From the NCBI GenBank assembly GCA_024220505.1, contig JAKZZE010000031.1, positions 372,001 through 436,000 on the forward strand: DNA of 64,000 nt. The letters run 5' to 3'. This document shows, piece by piece, positions 12,601 to 24,491 of this stretch. The translations under genes were made by a program, and so were the position numbers. The stretch comes from Rhizopus arrhizus (taxonomy: Eukaryota > Mucoromycota > Mucoromycetes > Mucorales > Rhizopodaceae). Under the pieces are notes generated by a model. That model had not been told where the DNA came from and searched no databases. It worked only from the letters and a program-made list of their open reading frames with translations. How positions within the stretch are numbered: position 1 is the first letter of the stretch; each line of letters starts with the position of its first letter.

Positions 12601-15600
12601 GAGCCTTTTGCTTTTCAGTGTCAACAACTTCAATAGAATTTTCTTGATCAGTTGTGACAATAGTGTCCTTTTTGATATCAGTAGTGTCCACCACAATATC
12701 TGACTTCTTCTCACCCGCAGCGACTTCAACCGTGACAGAATCAGACTTCTTTGCAACTTCTTCAATTTCAGAAGCAGTCTTCTTGTCAGAAATGATGGTC
12801 TCAGTTACAGCCCCGGCAATAGTACCAGCAGTAACAACGTCAGATCCGACCTTGGTGTTATCAACAACCACCTCGCCACTACTGACCTTTGTAGCCTCGA
12901 TTTCAGTCGTCTTGACTGTTTCGGTGCCAATGACATCCACTTGAACAGCTTCAGGTTTCTTTTCACCGGTAACGAGTCCAGTGATCTTACCGGCAGCAAC
13001 TGCAGTGTCAACATGTTCAGTTTCATCAGTGACGACTTCGATATCAGACGTAATAGTATCAGCTGTGTCTACGACAGTTTCAGTGGGTTGATCAGCAGAA
13101 GTCTTTTTGGTAATGACCTCCACTTCATCAGTGACAACGTCGGCATGAGTAGGCTTGTGTCCACTTTCGGTGATACCTGATGCAATACCAACAGCGGCAC
13201 CAGCGACTACACTGACAGCAGCACCAACAGCGATGTCTTCAAGAACGGATTCATTCTTATCGGTCTTGGTAGGTACCTTGGTGTGTTCTTGATTCGTCAC
13301 TTTGGGGCTAGTGGTCTCAGAACTAGTTTCAATTGCCTTCATGATCTTGGAGTCAGTAACATCAGTAACAGTAGGTTGAGAACCTTGATGAACAACCTCA
13401 ATGTTGGAAACATAGGTTTCTTCGGAAATGACTTCAGTTACTGGCTTACCGGTAACCTTTTCAACAACAACATCAATGTTCTTGAGAACATCCTTTTGTT
13501 GATCTTTACCAAAGGTAGAATCACAAATCTTCAAGATAGCCTCTTTGTCAGAGTTGGCAATTTCAGACTTGAAGTAATCAACGTTGGTCAAAAGGTAAGT
13601 CTTGACAGTGATCAAATAAGTGACCAGACGACGACGCTCAGTCCAAGTCAAGTAAGTGAGACTACCAGAGAGCATGGAAAGCAAGGCGATGGTTTCCTCA
13701 ATCTTGGAAACGGCCTCCAGTTTGGCTGCATCAATCACAGTTAATGTATCTTCCTTGGGAGATTCCTGGACGCTCCAGGTGACATCTTTTGTGAAATTAT
13801 CAAACCAGTTGATCAGATAGGCCTTGGTTTCAGCAACAGTGGCCACCACATCTAATTTGGTACTTTCAACCTCTTTATCGTCTACAGTGACAGGCTGTTC
13901 TTCAACTTCGGTAGTAGTTTCGTACTCTTCAATAGAGCACTTGCTTTCTTGAACCTTTGTGACCAACTTATCCTCAATTTCGCCTGTCATCTTGTTCCAA
14001 TCGTTATCAGTGTAAGCAGTGATTTGTTGAACATCAATATTCGATACAAATCGGTCCAACTCAGTCTTGGAGGTGTCAATGACATCAGAGACAGATTGTT
14101 CTAATTGCTTCTTATAACCGGCACTAACGTAGGGTGATTTAGACAAAGTGGTCTGAGCAGTGGTTTGAACTTGGGTGATTTCAGTATCCAATTCTTTTCG
14201 GGAATCCTTAATCAACTTTTCAATCTCTTCAGGCTTGGCGCCTTGTTTGGAGGCTTCAACAACACGACGATGGATGATGATGATCCAGCGGCGGATGATG
14301 ATGTGAACAGTATCAATTGCAATAACAGCTCTGTCTACAGTCTCAGTTTCAGAATGTTCCTCAATAACTTCATAGGTAGTCTCATCCTTCTTTTCAACTG
14401 GCTTTTCCTTGGACTCAACAATCGTACCCAATTTCTTCTCGATCGTACCGCAAGCTTCGGAAACGATAACAGAGACATCAAACTCCTTGGTAGGCACTAT
14501 ATCGTCTTCCTTCAAGCCCTTGAGGTAAGTGATGGACTTTGCAAAGATTTCTTTTTCGATTGTATCTTCAGTTTCAGCAACAAAATCTTCAATAGCGCGC
14601 AATGCCTCACCAGAGACCGAGGTACGATAGATTGTGAGATATTGGATGAAGCGGTTGTGTAGCAATTGACGGTATTCTTCAAGAACTTGCATATATTCCT
14701 TTTGAGTACGGCTGTTTGCAAGGCGACGGATCAACACAATTCTCCACCAACGGATGATCACAAGCGTTTCACGATAAGTGTCAACAGATGTCTTTGTGGA
14801 TCGGCGAGTCAAAGCCAGGTTGGACTTGTTGACTGTAGCAACTTCTTCAACACTCTCGATAACGGCTCCTTCCTCAATCGCCTTGGCAATGTCAACTGGG
14901 GCTGCAGGTTGTTGAGTAGGTTGAGTGCCAGTGGTTGTAGTTGTAGTGACAGTCTTCTTGCCAAAGACAGGAGTAGAGAACTTCCATTGGATGAGCTTGA
15001 CATCACTGGGTGTTTTGGAAGAACCAAGGACAATGAAGCTACTATCCTTGACCTCCTTTGTACCGAGGACAAAGCGATCATGTGCTTCAAGTTCAATATG
15101 ACCTTCAGTGGTCAATATCCATTTTTGAGTGCTAACACCAGCCTCAGCACCATGAATGATCTTTGATGAAGTAGCAACAGAACCTAGAAAAAAAAAGAGA
15201 GAGGGTTAGAACTAAACTTTTTCTTTGTAATCTTTTTTTCTATACCTTCAACGTCAATGACAAATTTGCTGCCGTAATTGATCAAATGTCCTTCGTTAAA
15301 AGTCCATAATTGAGATTTAAAGTTCTTAAAGTCCAACTTCTTCAAAGCAAGAGGAGACTTGGATTCATCACTTGTGACAGACAAGACTAATTCCTCGGCA
15401 CCACTGACCTTGACAAAGAACCAAGTAGCAACAGGGAAAATAGCTCTGCGAATAGAAGTGCTGGCGTTCAAGATGGACCAATCTGTCTTTTGTTTACGAA
15501 TCCAGGCATAGGCGGAAGAGTAAGCCAAGACGAGATCCTTTTGGTAGTCGGCATCAGAAACGACAGGCACATGAAGCTCTAAGCCTTGAGATTCCTTGAT

Positions 15601-18600
15601 CGAGTTGTCGGTAGTGACATCCAATTTGTAAGATCCAGAAACGACAATGAAGCGAATATAATAAATTGTCTTGTGGATACGGATAGAAAGTGAACCGTTG
15701 GGTGAAATATAGAACTTTTGGTTAAGTGTGGTATGAGCATTAGACAAGACCCATCGACGAGCTATAAAAAAAAAGGAGGGGATTAGTACATCAAGATGGG
15801 CTTATGAGGATAAAGACTTACAAGTACTCAAAATCAAACGAAGCATGTAGCGGTAATTGATCAAGTATCCGTCAACATAGGTCCATAAGAATCGTCTATA
15901 ATCTGCTTTTTCAGACACTTCATAAAGTCCAACTTCACTTTGAGCTGTTTCACCAGAGGCAAGGAAATGATTCTTGGTACCAAAGCGAATAAAGAACCAG
16001 CCTTCTGTGCTAGGCCACTGGTTTTGAGTAGTGACACGGTGACAGAAAGTTTCCTTGAGCCACTTGTAAGACACAACGGCAGCTGCAGAACTGGTGACAG
16101 CGTCAACCTTGCCAGATTCGACAATCTTCACGCCGGATTCGCCTTGAGCGATAGGGATCAAGGAGGGAATCAAGACCTCCCAGCGTTGTTCGGGACGAGC
16201 TTCCTTCTTGACAAGGGGCTTGGCCTCTTGACAGTAAACGTCGATTTGAACATACTTATCACTACGTTTGAGTTCCTTGAGAGACAAAACAATGTTGCGC
16301 TTGTTCAAGAGAGGAATCATGCTTTCATGAGTGAATTCCCAAAGTTGGTCCTCATTCTCATTTACGTCCTCATTCTTCTTGGACAGATGAAGACGTTCAC
16401 CAGCCGCGACCGAATCTTCTTTTGCTGCATCCAAAACCAAATCATGACCTCCTTTCAAATTGACCAAATAACCATCCTTGTAGGACCAAAGTTGACCGGC
16501 ATAGTCAGTAGACTTCATACGAGTCAATACGATATCAGCCCCATCCACCGCAGCACCGACGAGCTCCAAGACATAGCCGTGCAAGGAACTCTTGATGAAA
16601 AAGTAACCGCCCTCGGGAAAGTTACCGAGATGGTTCTTGTATCGCACGATTTTTTCAAAACCGGTAGGCACATAGTTTTCATCCAACTTGAACGTGTTAC
16701 GGTTCGTGCGATCGGATGAGTTACGCTTCGGTTTGCGCGAGGGAGAACCGGGGCGTGAAGGGGAACCGGAACGGGAGCCAGAGCGGGAGCCCGAACGGGA
16801 GCCAGGAGGAGAGGACACGCGAGAGGGAGAGCTAGGTCGATCGATCTGGGAGACTTTCTCGACCTGGACAACGGTTGCATCTGCTGCGGCCTTGGTCACG
16901 TCAGATGTCTTGGGTTTCGTCGTCACGGGTTTCGTAGGCTCATCGATCGAGGGCTGGGTAGGTTCAGGAGCGGCGGCAGAAACAGCGGCGGCGATCGTTC
17001 CGGCAGCCACGATGCTCACACCCGACTTGGACGTGTTGGTGTTGGAAGAGGAGGAAGGGGTTTGGATGGGTGTTTGGATAGGTGTTTGGATCTCAAGATC
17101 ACTTGCCGTTTCTTCCACACGACTCTCACTTCCAGTCTCTGCTTCCTCCTCGTCGTATTCTTCTTCATATTCTTCCTCGTCTTCTTGAAGCTCTTCATCT
17201 TGTTCCTTGACAACCGTCGTCTGCTCTTCACAGCTAGCAATCTCTACATCTGATGTGGATTCACCAGGTTGAGTGGTGGTCGTCGTCGTACGTTTGCCAA
17301 AGACAGGTTTAGAGAATGACCAACGCAACCAAGCATCGGATTTGAGATGAGTGACCTCTTTGTGATCCGATTCAGAGCGAACCACACGAATCTTTTGAAG
17401 ACCCACCCGAGCTCCTTCGACTGAGGCTTCTTCAGACTTGGCAACACCGATCGTCAGTCGTTCGTTGGATCTCAAATGAATCTCACCGTCAGCACCAAGG
17501 TCCCAGAATTGACCTTCGTTGGATGCCTTGGGATGCAGGTAAATTTGAGGTTGAGGACCTTCGAGAGAGAGATCCTCAGATGCTTGGGCATCCAGGACCA
17601 GGCCGGTTTCTTCGTTGACCAGGTAGCCATCGGAGTAAGTCCAGAGTTGGGATTTGTATTGCTTAAAGTTAAGGGCACGAAGGACGACAGAGTAGTGTTC
17701 GCCTCGTTCGACGGTGAGTGCCAGAGGACGTTCGCCATGGGTGCAGCGGATGAAGAAGCCGCCGGTAGGAAAGATACCATAACGACGTGTGACCACACGC
17801 TTGTTGACCCGTTCGTATTTCTCTGCCTTGGACACGTCCACCGCAGGCTCGTTCGTGCTCTCCAGCACCAGGTCACCACGATGCGCCTGCTGCTCGGTCA
17901 CCGTGCTGTACTTTGTCTTTCCAAACACAGGACGAGCAAATGTCCAGCTTGGGCTCTCTCCCTTCTCACCACGTTTCACCAACTTCAACCCAGCGCCTTC
18001 TCTGGTCTCTGTCAAGCCAAGCACCAGGCTCGTGTTCGTCTCGGTATGGATCTCGCCGTCGACCGAGAGGCCCCAGATTTGATTCTTTTGGCTGGAACGC
18101 AGGAATTTGGGACTCCACTGGATGATCTGAGCCTGTGGCAAGAGCTTGCCACCAGCGACATCCATCACGTAATCTGTTTCCATATTGACCAGGCAGTGAT
18201 CCTCTCGGAATCGCCAGAGCTGACGCGCAAACGATTTGAAATCCAACTTGGACAAGATCAACTTGGCACCCTTCTTTCTCTCAGAGATCGTGATCACCAG
18301 TTCAGGATGGTGCTTGGATCGGATAAACATCCAGCCTTCGGGGAAGACACCAAAGGAACGTGTGACGAGCTTGCGGTCGACGTTGTGTTTATAGTTGACC
18401 AGCAAAGTGAGGACGATTCTCTGGAAGCGAGTGAGGTAAAGGATGTCTTTCTTTTCCTTTTCAGAATAACGACGTTCGTAGATGCCATAAAGTAATCGCC
18501 AGATATGGTAGTGGGTCGATGAGATCTGGACGGTCCAGACACCGTTGATTTGAAGGAGGTTCAAGCCAAACTTTTGATCTTTCTTGGACACAATCTGTCC

Positions 18601-21353
18601 GTTCGTCTTTAGTAACCAGTATTGATCTTCATCACCAGCAACTTCTGCTGCCAATTGAAGTTTTGCACCATCCACCCATTTATCTAAAACATCTTTAGTT
18701 TCCGTTTGATCTCTTTTCCCAAAAACAATCTTACCTTGAATACGCAACACGAATTTAGAAATAACGTGTACAAGATAACCGTTGCGATAGGTCCACTTGA
18801 ATAAGTCTGCATTTTCTGTTTCAAGTTTCTTCATGATCACAAGAGATCCAGCCTCTGACTTTTCAGGAACCAAGGCATAACCTTCAGATCCTCTAATAAA
18901 GAATTCACCCTGTGGCCATTCGGCGATGGGATGATCCACAGCGGTGGTAGTGACAGTGGTCTTGATGAGTTTGCGGTATTCACGAAGGATGACGAGAGAC
19001 CACTGGATGAGGACCTGATGGCCGTGACGGTAGCCAAACTTGGGAACCAAGAAACCCCATCGAAGCTCTTGAGAGTACTTGTGATGTGTGATAATCAGCT
19101 TATATTGACCCTTTTCTCCTGCGACGGACAAGGCCAGCTTTTCTTTATCGGAACCGTACAAGAGGTAACCGTCCATGGTCATGAACCATTCCTTATCTGA
19201 CGTTTGACTTTGCACAAGCTCTGAACCAGCTGCAAATGCTAGTGAAAAAGAGTTAGTTTTATTTAAGAAACCAAAAAGGAACTTACAGTTGACGTGGATC
19301 ACAAGGTCTGTAGAATAACTAATCAACTTGCCATCCGAGTAGGACCAGAGTTGTGCTTGCCAATTTTCACGATCCAGTAAGGATAATCCAATGGATTTTT
19401 CTGTGGCTGTCAAGACATAGGGGGATTCGGTTGTAGAGCCTTCGATATAAGAACGAATAAAGAACCAGCCGGAAGGATAGCTGGCGAGTTTGAAAGAGCT
19501 GGTCTTTTTGACAGTCGAGGTCACTGTGGGAAAGAGATAAAGTGAGCTCAAGACAGATCTCTTGTTTTGTTTACATACCTTGTTTCTTTTTAAATACGGG
19601 CACAACAAAGTTCCAACACTGTCCCTTGTGATCTTGAGCCTTCTTTTCGGACAAGAATAAAGCAGATCGAACCGTTTCGTTTTCCTTCACGGTCAAAACG
19701 AGGTTCTTGTTAGACTCTGGGTGAATGGAACCTTCGACGGTCAGGCCCCACTGCTGATTTTCACTATTTTCGGTCTTTTTTGTGAATTGACAGATGGAAG
19801 CACCAGAGACGATGGAACCTAATTTAATAGATAAGTCTATGTTCAGTCTGTGTGAGATTCACATTACCTCCACGGATATCAAGTACCATCTCCGAGGCTT
19901 TATTGACCAGATATCCATTTTCAGATTTCCAAAGCTGACGAGAGTAATTGGAAGTGTCCAGCTTGGCAGCCTCCACTTCGGCAGCGATCGTACCGGTTTC
20001 TAACACGGTCAAGACGAGACCGTGTGCTTGACTTTTGACAAAGAACCAACCTTCGGGGAAGACACCTCTCTTTTCGACCTTGACCGTCTCTGATTTCTTA
20101 AAGATCGGCATGACCACTGTGAATTTCTGCTGCTGGTTTCCCTTGAGTTTCTTTTGAAGATGAAGATGAGCCCCTTCACGATTACCAAACCAACTTTCCT
20201 TGAAGCCGATGACAAAACTAGGATCGTTCTTTAAGGTGACCTCACCCTCGGGTGATAGCATCCAGGCCTGAGATTTGTCCTGTGTGGTAGACGAGGCCAT
20301 CTGACAGACATAGGCACCGTCCTTGATCGAGTTGTGTTCGACACCCAAGACGAGCTTGGTCATCTTGTTGACAATACGATGATTGGAAGGATCAAATGTC
20401 CACAGTTGACTGTCATAGCCCTTTTTACGAAGAGAGTCAATGGAGAGGATACTGCCGGCTTTGGTAGAAGTGACAGATTCGGTACTGATATAAAGACCAG
20501 AAACATCCGATTTTAAAAAGAAGGGAGAGTCAGGGAAGGATCCGATGGGGATACGAGTGGATTCATCTTGATCGATACTTGAACGACCTGATCCGGTAGA
20601 ATGAACAGAACGAGCATCTATTAAAGGAATGAATATAAAATAAAAATAAAAATAAAAAATTACCATCTTCTTTAATTTGTGCCACAGCAGCGGGTAATTT
20701 AGTGGTGGTAGATGTGCTAACAGTACTAGAACTTACACTACGTTTGGCAGGATCAGGTTTTTCCTTGACGATAGGAAGAACGAAATCCCAACGTTGTTCT
20801 TTACGGTCCAGATTACGCTTGTCGACCAACTGAAGGTGAACATGAAGACCTTCACGACGAGCAAAAAAAGATTCTTTGATACCAAGAACAAGAGAAGACT
20901 TGTTCATCAAGTAAATATGACCATGAGGAGATAAACCAAACTTTTGATAATTATCTTCTTCTTTCAAATTAGTAGATTGGATTTGCTGGACAATGTCGAC
21001 GCCAGCCTTTGCGTTACCTGAATTAAAAAAAAAAAAAAAAAAAAAGTAAGCTAGCTGTCCAATCAAGAATCAAAAGAGATTTGAAACCCGAACGTTTCGG
21101 ATTTATCCCGTAGAGGTGTTCAAGAAACTTTACCTTTGGCGACATCCATGACTTGGCCAGATTTTTTATTAATAAGGAAACCCTTGGGATCATAACGCCA
21201 AAGTTGAGAGGCATAGTCCTTGGTACGAATGGTGGAGAGAACGATAGGACTGCCGGTCTCTTGAGATTCATTTTCGACCATTAAAACATAGCCATTACTG
21301 TGATTCTTGATAAAGAACCAATTTTCAGGAAAATTTTCACTTTTTTCAAACAT
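641..21353 (-). CDS. Giant 6,714-aa modular protein: beta-trefoil modules, tandem repeats, HAD-like C-terminus
   Basis: Ten exons read on the minus strand: 21353-21134, 21017-20664, 20617-19868, 19818-19579, 19523-19287, 19238-15822, 15761-15246, 15183-7642, 7562-2589 and 2535-641. They sum to 20,145 nt, exactly 6,714 codons plus TAA, and every junction is GT-AG and phase 1. The start is the first Met before FPENWFF, a motif that recurs at each module start. Domains in order: about ten QxW trefoil modules (residues 1 to ~1960), with an acidic stretch and an S/R/P/G-rich linker between modules in exon 6; a helical region (~2000-2500); a hydrophobic Ala/Val/Gly patch (~2555); repeat arrays (~2750-4070 and ~4650-5540) with degenerate repeats around them; a coiled-coil stretch; and an HAD-like domain (~6440-6690). 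No signal peptide is seen, so it is probably intracellular. Function is unknown. Lectin-like binding and a scaffold role are inference only. The domain combination is unfamiliar to me. Confidence 0.85.
680..1480 (-). other. C-terminal HAD/haloacid dehalogenase-like domain, probably catalytically dead
   Basis: Read on the minus strand, the last exon has the layout of type II haloacid dehalogenases: KAFAFDLPDTVLNY (motif I), then a helical cap, then WFKLQPFQDS, then FAVSISCGFKL in place of the S-N-G motif II, then AGLNWHAQLTGDVFAACIARD where K-P-D would be expected, then LAVVSSNPEILQAAKQNGAKT in place of the acidic motif IV. The first Asp is kept. The Gly of DxxGT, the Lys and the acidic motif-IV residue appear replaced. 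The fold assignment is by eye, with moderate confidence. Confidence 0.55.
4230..6870 (-). repeat. Exon-9 coding tandem array, three near-identical ~0.9 kb units
   Basis: This is the same unit as in exon 8, with marker blocks at 4383, 5292 and 6180 (periods 909 and 888 bp). It is separated from the exon-8 array by intron 8 (7563-7641) and by degenerate subrepeats. Further decayed subrepeats extend down to about 2750. Reading frame is kept throughout because unit lengths are multiples of three. Confidence 0.9.
8700..12650 (-). repeat. Exon-8 coding tandem array, four near-identical ~0.9 kb units
   Basis: The same 155-codon out-of-frame block recurs at 9148, 10057, 10945 and 11854, so the periods are 909, 888 and 909 bp. 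Each unit encodes about 300 residues made of four degenerate subrepeats of the form TGV(V/I)xGxVxEAIVxDKxT...IVKxSDSVxVEVIxGDKKT. The 21-bp period difference is a 7-codon indel after VKETKQVVD. Units differ by scattered single bases only. Degenerate copies continue on both sides (7650-8700 and 12650-13100). Confidence 0.9.
13290..15183 (-). other. Helical region between trefoils and repeat arrays of the giant protein
   Basis: The 5' part of exon 8 encodes three related helical segments. Each has a Trp/Arg-rich start such as 'VIIRWWRIVLIRR' or 'HIIIRRWIIIIHRR', followed by amphipathic Glu/Lys-rich helices. A third segment contains 'LTYLTWTERRRLVTYL'. They are separated by TETV/EEQPV-type linkers. 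After them comes an Ala/Val/Gly-rich stretch (about 13190-13250) long enough to span a membrane, but without flanking features that prove it. I do not recognise a named domain. Confidence 0.5.
15250..21353 (-). other. Array of about ten QxW beta-trefoil (ricin-B-like) modules within the giant protein
   Basis: Each module opens with a pattern like FPEGWFFIRS, followed by a K-x-[DN]-x(3,5)-SQLW block, a GYLIN or GYLVN turn, and VLDVxG. A second half follows with QxWxLxxDGEIH, LVLG and RWxFxxPVFGK. The 'QLW' and 'QQW' positions fit the QxW signature of ricin B-type trefoils. Module starts are visible near 21330, 20540, 20060, 19470, 18910, 18340, 17770, 16620, 16010 and 15440. Whether these bind sugar cannot be told, because the sugar-binding Asp/Asn/Gln positions were not aligned. 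A fascin-like or other trefoil use is an alternative. Confidence 0.65.
16690..17230 (-). other. Low-complexity linker: acidic stretch then S/R/P/G-rich segment
   Basis: Between trefoil modules in exon 6 the protein carries a run rich in Glu, Asp and Tyr (plus-strand about 17110-17220). This is followed by 'IQTPIQTP' repeats, an Ala-rich stretch, and a Ser-Arg-Gly-Ser/Pro-Ser-Arg segment (about 16730-16830) with basic KPKR. The DNA is locally GC-rich compared with the rest of the gene. It is likely a disordered linker and may be phosphorylated, which is inference. Confidence 0.7.
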
Positions 21354-23578
21354 GTTTTTTTTTTTAAAAGAAAAAAGGATTTGGCTTGATTCTTAATAAT
21401 AAAAAAAAAAGTAAAAGAAGAAATGAAGAGAAAGAGAGAAATGTGACGATAATATTCTTTTATTAAAAAACAAAAATTGTAACACTTGTCATCTGTGAAT
21501 GTCTATGTGCATATTATAAAAAAAAAGTGCTTTGAATTTAGCGTAGCACATATGCTCGTATTACTCTGTCTGTGTCACTTTTAAATCATATTTTCTTTTT
21601 TGAAGCATGTGTATGTGAATTATAAAAAGATAGAGTCGATTTCAATCAATCAGATTGTGAGATTTAATAAAAATAAAAAATAAAAAAAAAGGGGGAAAGG
21701 AAAAAAAAGGGATGCTATTGAAAGATGTTTTGTTATTTTACTGTTATTTAAGAAGAGAAATTTAAACTATAAATGTACCACTGGGCTAGATTTCCTTTCA
21801 TAAACTTTCGACCGTGTACATTTCACTCCCTTTCGCTTTTTCTCGGACAAAGCTTTCGATTCTTCTTTAACAAATAAAGTAATTTGTGTAATATTCTAAA
21901 GCACCTTTAAACCTTAATTTTTTAATACAAATAATAAAAAAAAAGAAAACCCCCTCCTTTGTGTTTTCAAGAGAAAGAAAGAATAGATGGCAAATATCTT
22001 TACTCTATTTAAAATAAAGAGAAAGGGAGAAAGAGGGAATAGTATCACAAGAAGAAAAAGAAAGAAGGTTTCGATCATCAAAAGAACTTGTGATCTTTCT
22101 TCTCAATCATTTTATTTTGACAGAAAATAAAAAAAAAGGGGAATAGGTTTGAATCCTATTTTGCTATATATATTTTTATTACCATTAAAAGATAGCAAAC
22201 AGTTTAACTTTAGACTCTGTTATTTCTGTACCACAACTTGACTGACCCGTTTTTAAAGAGAGAGACTAGGATGATAACAACAACAGAGAAAGAGAGAGAG
22301 AGATGAAACAATTTGGTATCTCAATTTCATTTTAATTTTTTTTTTTTTTTGTTTTTTTGTTTCATCTTCAAAGACGCGAATTCTTTTCATATTGAAATGT
22401 TTTATAAGGTTCAATAACCGATTTCTATGTTTATCGGAATAGCGGCAAAGAAATCATATGTCTTTAGGGTCTTGTTCTTCTTTTTCGATTACTCATCAAA
22501 ATACAATGTTAAAGTGTTATCAGAGCTCGATGAGTGAACCGAATGAACACCAGTCAAGTACACAACCTAAAAAATCACTTTATGCAAGTACAAGGCCTGA
22601 AAATCATTTCATCTTTTGAAAACCTTACAACCTAAAGTTCCCCTCATCAAGGATACAGTACCTTTTTGGTTTGTGAGGGCCATCTTCATCTCTTTCCATC
22701 ACAGCGCGTATTGAATATACATCCTTTTCTTTCTTTTTCTATAAAAAGACTCACTCTTTCTAATTTCAAAACACTCTAGTAAAAAGACGCCATTCCATCC
22801 GAGTTTTCTGAGTTTTTTTTTTTTTTTTTTTTTATATACCTTCTAAGAACAGCAGCATATACCATAAACAGTCTGAATATAAAAACACCCTTTTTTTCTA
22901 TACGCTAAAGCCAAACAATTTTCAAGTGTATACCTTTTATTCAGTTGCCGTCGTGTGACAGTGAATGTTTGAGATGAAAACAATAAGCAAAAAGAGATAT
23001 CAAAGAAAAAGACATGGAAAGTGATTGGGGGGTTTTTTTTTGTAAAGAAAAAAAGTGGATGACATCAAAATAAAATGTTTCAGTAGAAAAAATAGGATAT
23101 TCGGTGTTTCATCTCTTGAAAAGGATTGGGGAAAAAAAGTCGAAATGATAGATGAATCATTTCCTTTTCAAGCTGCATAAAGAAGTCAAGGTAGTTTAGT
23201 AATAAAAATAATCAAGTCACAGGAATATAAACTTGCAGATCACTCCATCCTTCCTTTCTTCTTTCTCTTGAATTTATTTTGATCGATTTAAACCAAAGAA
23301 GAAAAAAAATATAAACTGTTTCTTGAAACCAAATCAATAAAAGATGACAACAAACACCCCCCTTTTGTTTTCATTTTAATAAACAAGTTTCCTGACATTT
23401 ATCTCTTATGTGTGCCTGAAAAAGAAAAAATGTCAAGGCAGGAAAACCTCGAGTTGAATAATTACCTAAAATGGATATAATTACCAAAAGGATCACCCTT
23501 CATTCAATCACAGACACTGGGCACAAGAAAAAAAGGAAATAAAGCGCATTATCTCTCATCCTCTCTTCTTTCTTTCTC
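21354..23578. other. Intergenic region between divergent genes
   Basis: 2.2 kb between the start of the giant gene (-) and the FKBP gene (+). It contains many homopolymer A/T and pyrimidine tracts, a CT-rich stretch just before each start, and no convincing ORF. It must hold both promoters, but no specific element can be assigned. Confidence 0.5.
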
Positions 23579-24163
23579 ATGTCTTCTTTTATTCTTTACA
23601 AATGTCTCTTGCTACTTTCACTGGTTGTCACTGTATGTTTAGCCAACAAAGAAGCTGAAATGGAACAACCTACAAAATTACTTGGAGGTAAGTCAATACT
23701 CTATCTACTTCTTTTGACCACTTTTTCCTCCAGGTGTCCTACACAAGCCAGAAAAATGTGGGTTCAAGGCATCCACTTCTTCCACTGTCAGGTTGCATTA
23801 TCGTGCTCGTGCTTGGGGACAGGATACATTTTTCGAAAACACATACCAGCGAGAGGCTCCTATCGAATTCAAACTGGGTAAATAGACACTGTCTGCAGTA
23901 GGTTTTCAACTGACTTCATTTGTAGGAAAAAGAAAGCTGGTGAAAGGTAAAGGACATGAGTGTGTGATTTAGTGTGATTTAACAAGAAAAAAAAAGGTAT
24001 TGAGGATGGTATAGATGGTATGTGTGCTGGTGAAGTACGTAGGCTGCTGATTCCAGCTAATCAAGGTAAACAGAGTCATCGATTTATCTTTAGCTTGTAT
24101 TCATCATGATCCTTAGCTTATGGTGACTTGGGTCTTTCCAACTTGGTACCACGTAAGTATTTC

Positions 24164-24219
<56 letters not shown>

Positions 24220-24491
24220 TATAAAACAACAGCCAACTCGGCTATTGTTGTGGATGTTGAGATGGTGGAAGTCATATCACAATTTTCGTAAGTCAAACAG
24301 ACCTGTTTATCACTCGATCCTAAAACCATTCCGATAGAAACCCCTGGTTTTGGGTGAGTGGTCTATTCCTCTGTGTTGCTTTTTACTTGTACATACAGCA
24401 AGCTCAGCAAGGTGACAGCAGTAGTCCGGGTGCCTTCTTGGCAGCTCAGCAGCAGCAAGGACAACAAGGTCAAGAAAAGAAGGATCAGTGA
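23579..24491 (+). CDS. Secretory FKBP-type peptidyl-prolyl cis-trans isomerase
   Basis: Eight exons: 23579-23687, 23734-23877, 23926-23946, 23997-24065, 24117-24152, 24233-24287, 24338-24353 and 24399-24491, encoding 180 aa. Residues 1-22 form a signal peptide (hydrophobic LLLLSLVVTVCLA). The FKBP core follows: VRLHYRA, FKLG, IEDGIDGMCAGEVRRLLIPA, AYGDLGL, and a final VVDVEMVEV strand. This matches the family pattern V-x-Y-x-G...G-W-x-G...G-E-x-R/K-x-x-x-I-P...Y-G. The family catalyses proline isomerisation in nascent proteins; the signal peptide places this one in the secretory pathway. The tail is Gln-rich, ends EKKDQ, and shows no K/HDEL signal. Intron 5 is almost entirely a T-run followed by a long A-run. 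The GGxGxxxF-type motif is altered, so activity is not certain. Confidence 0.82.
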
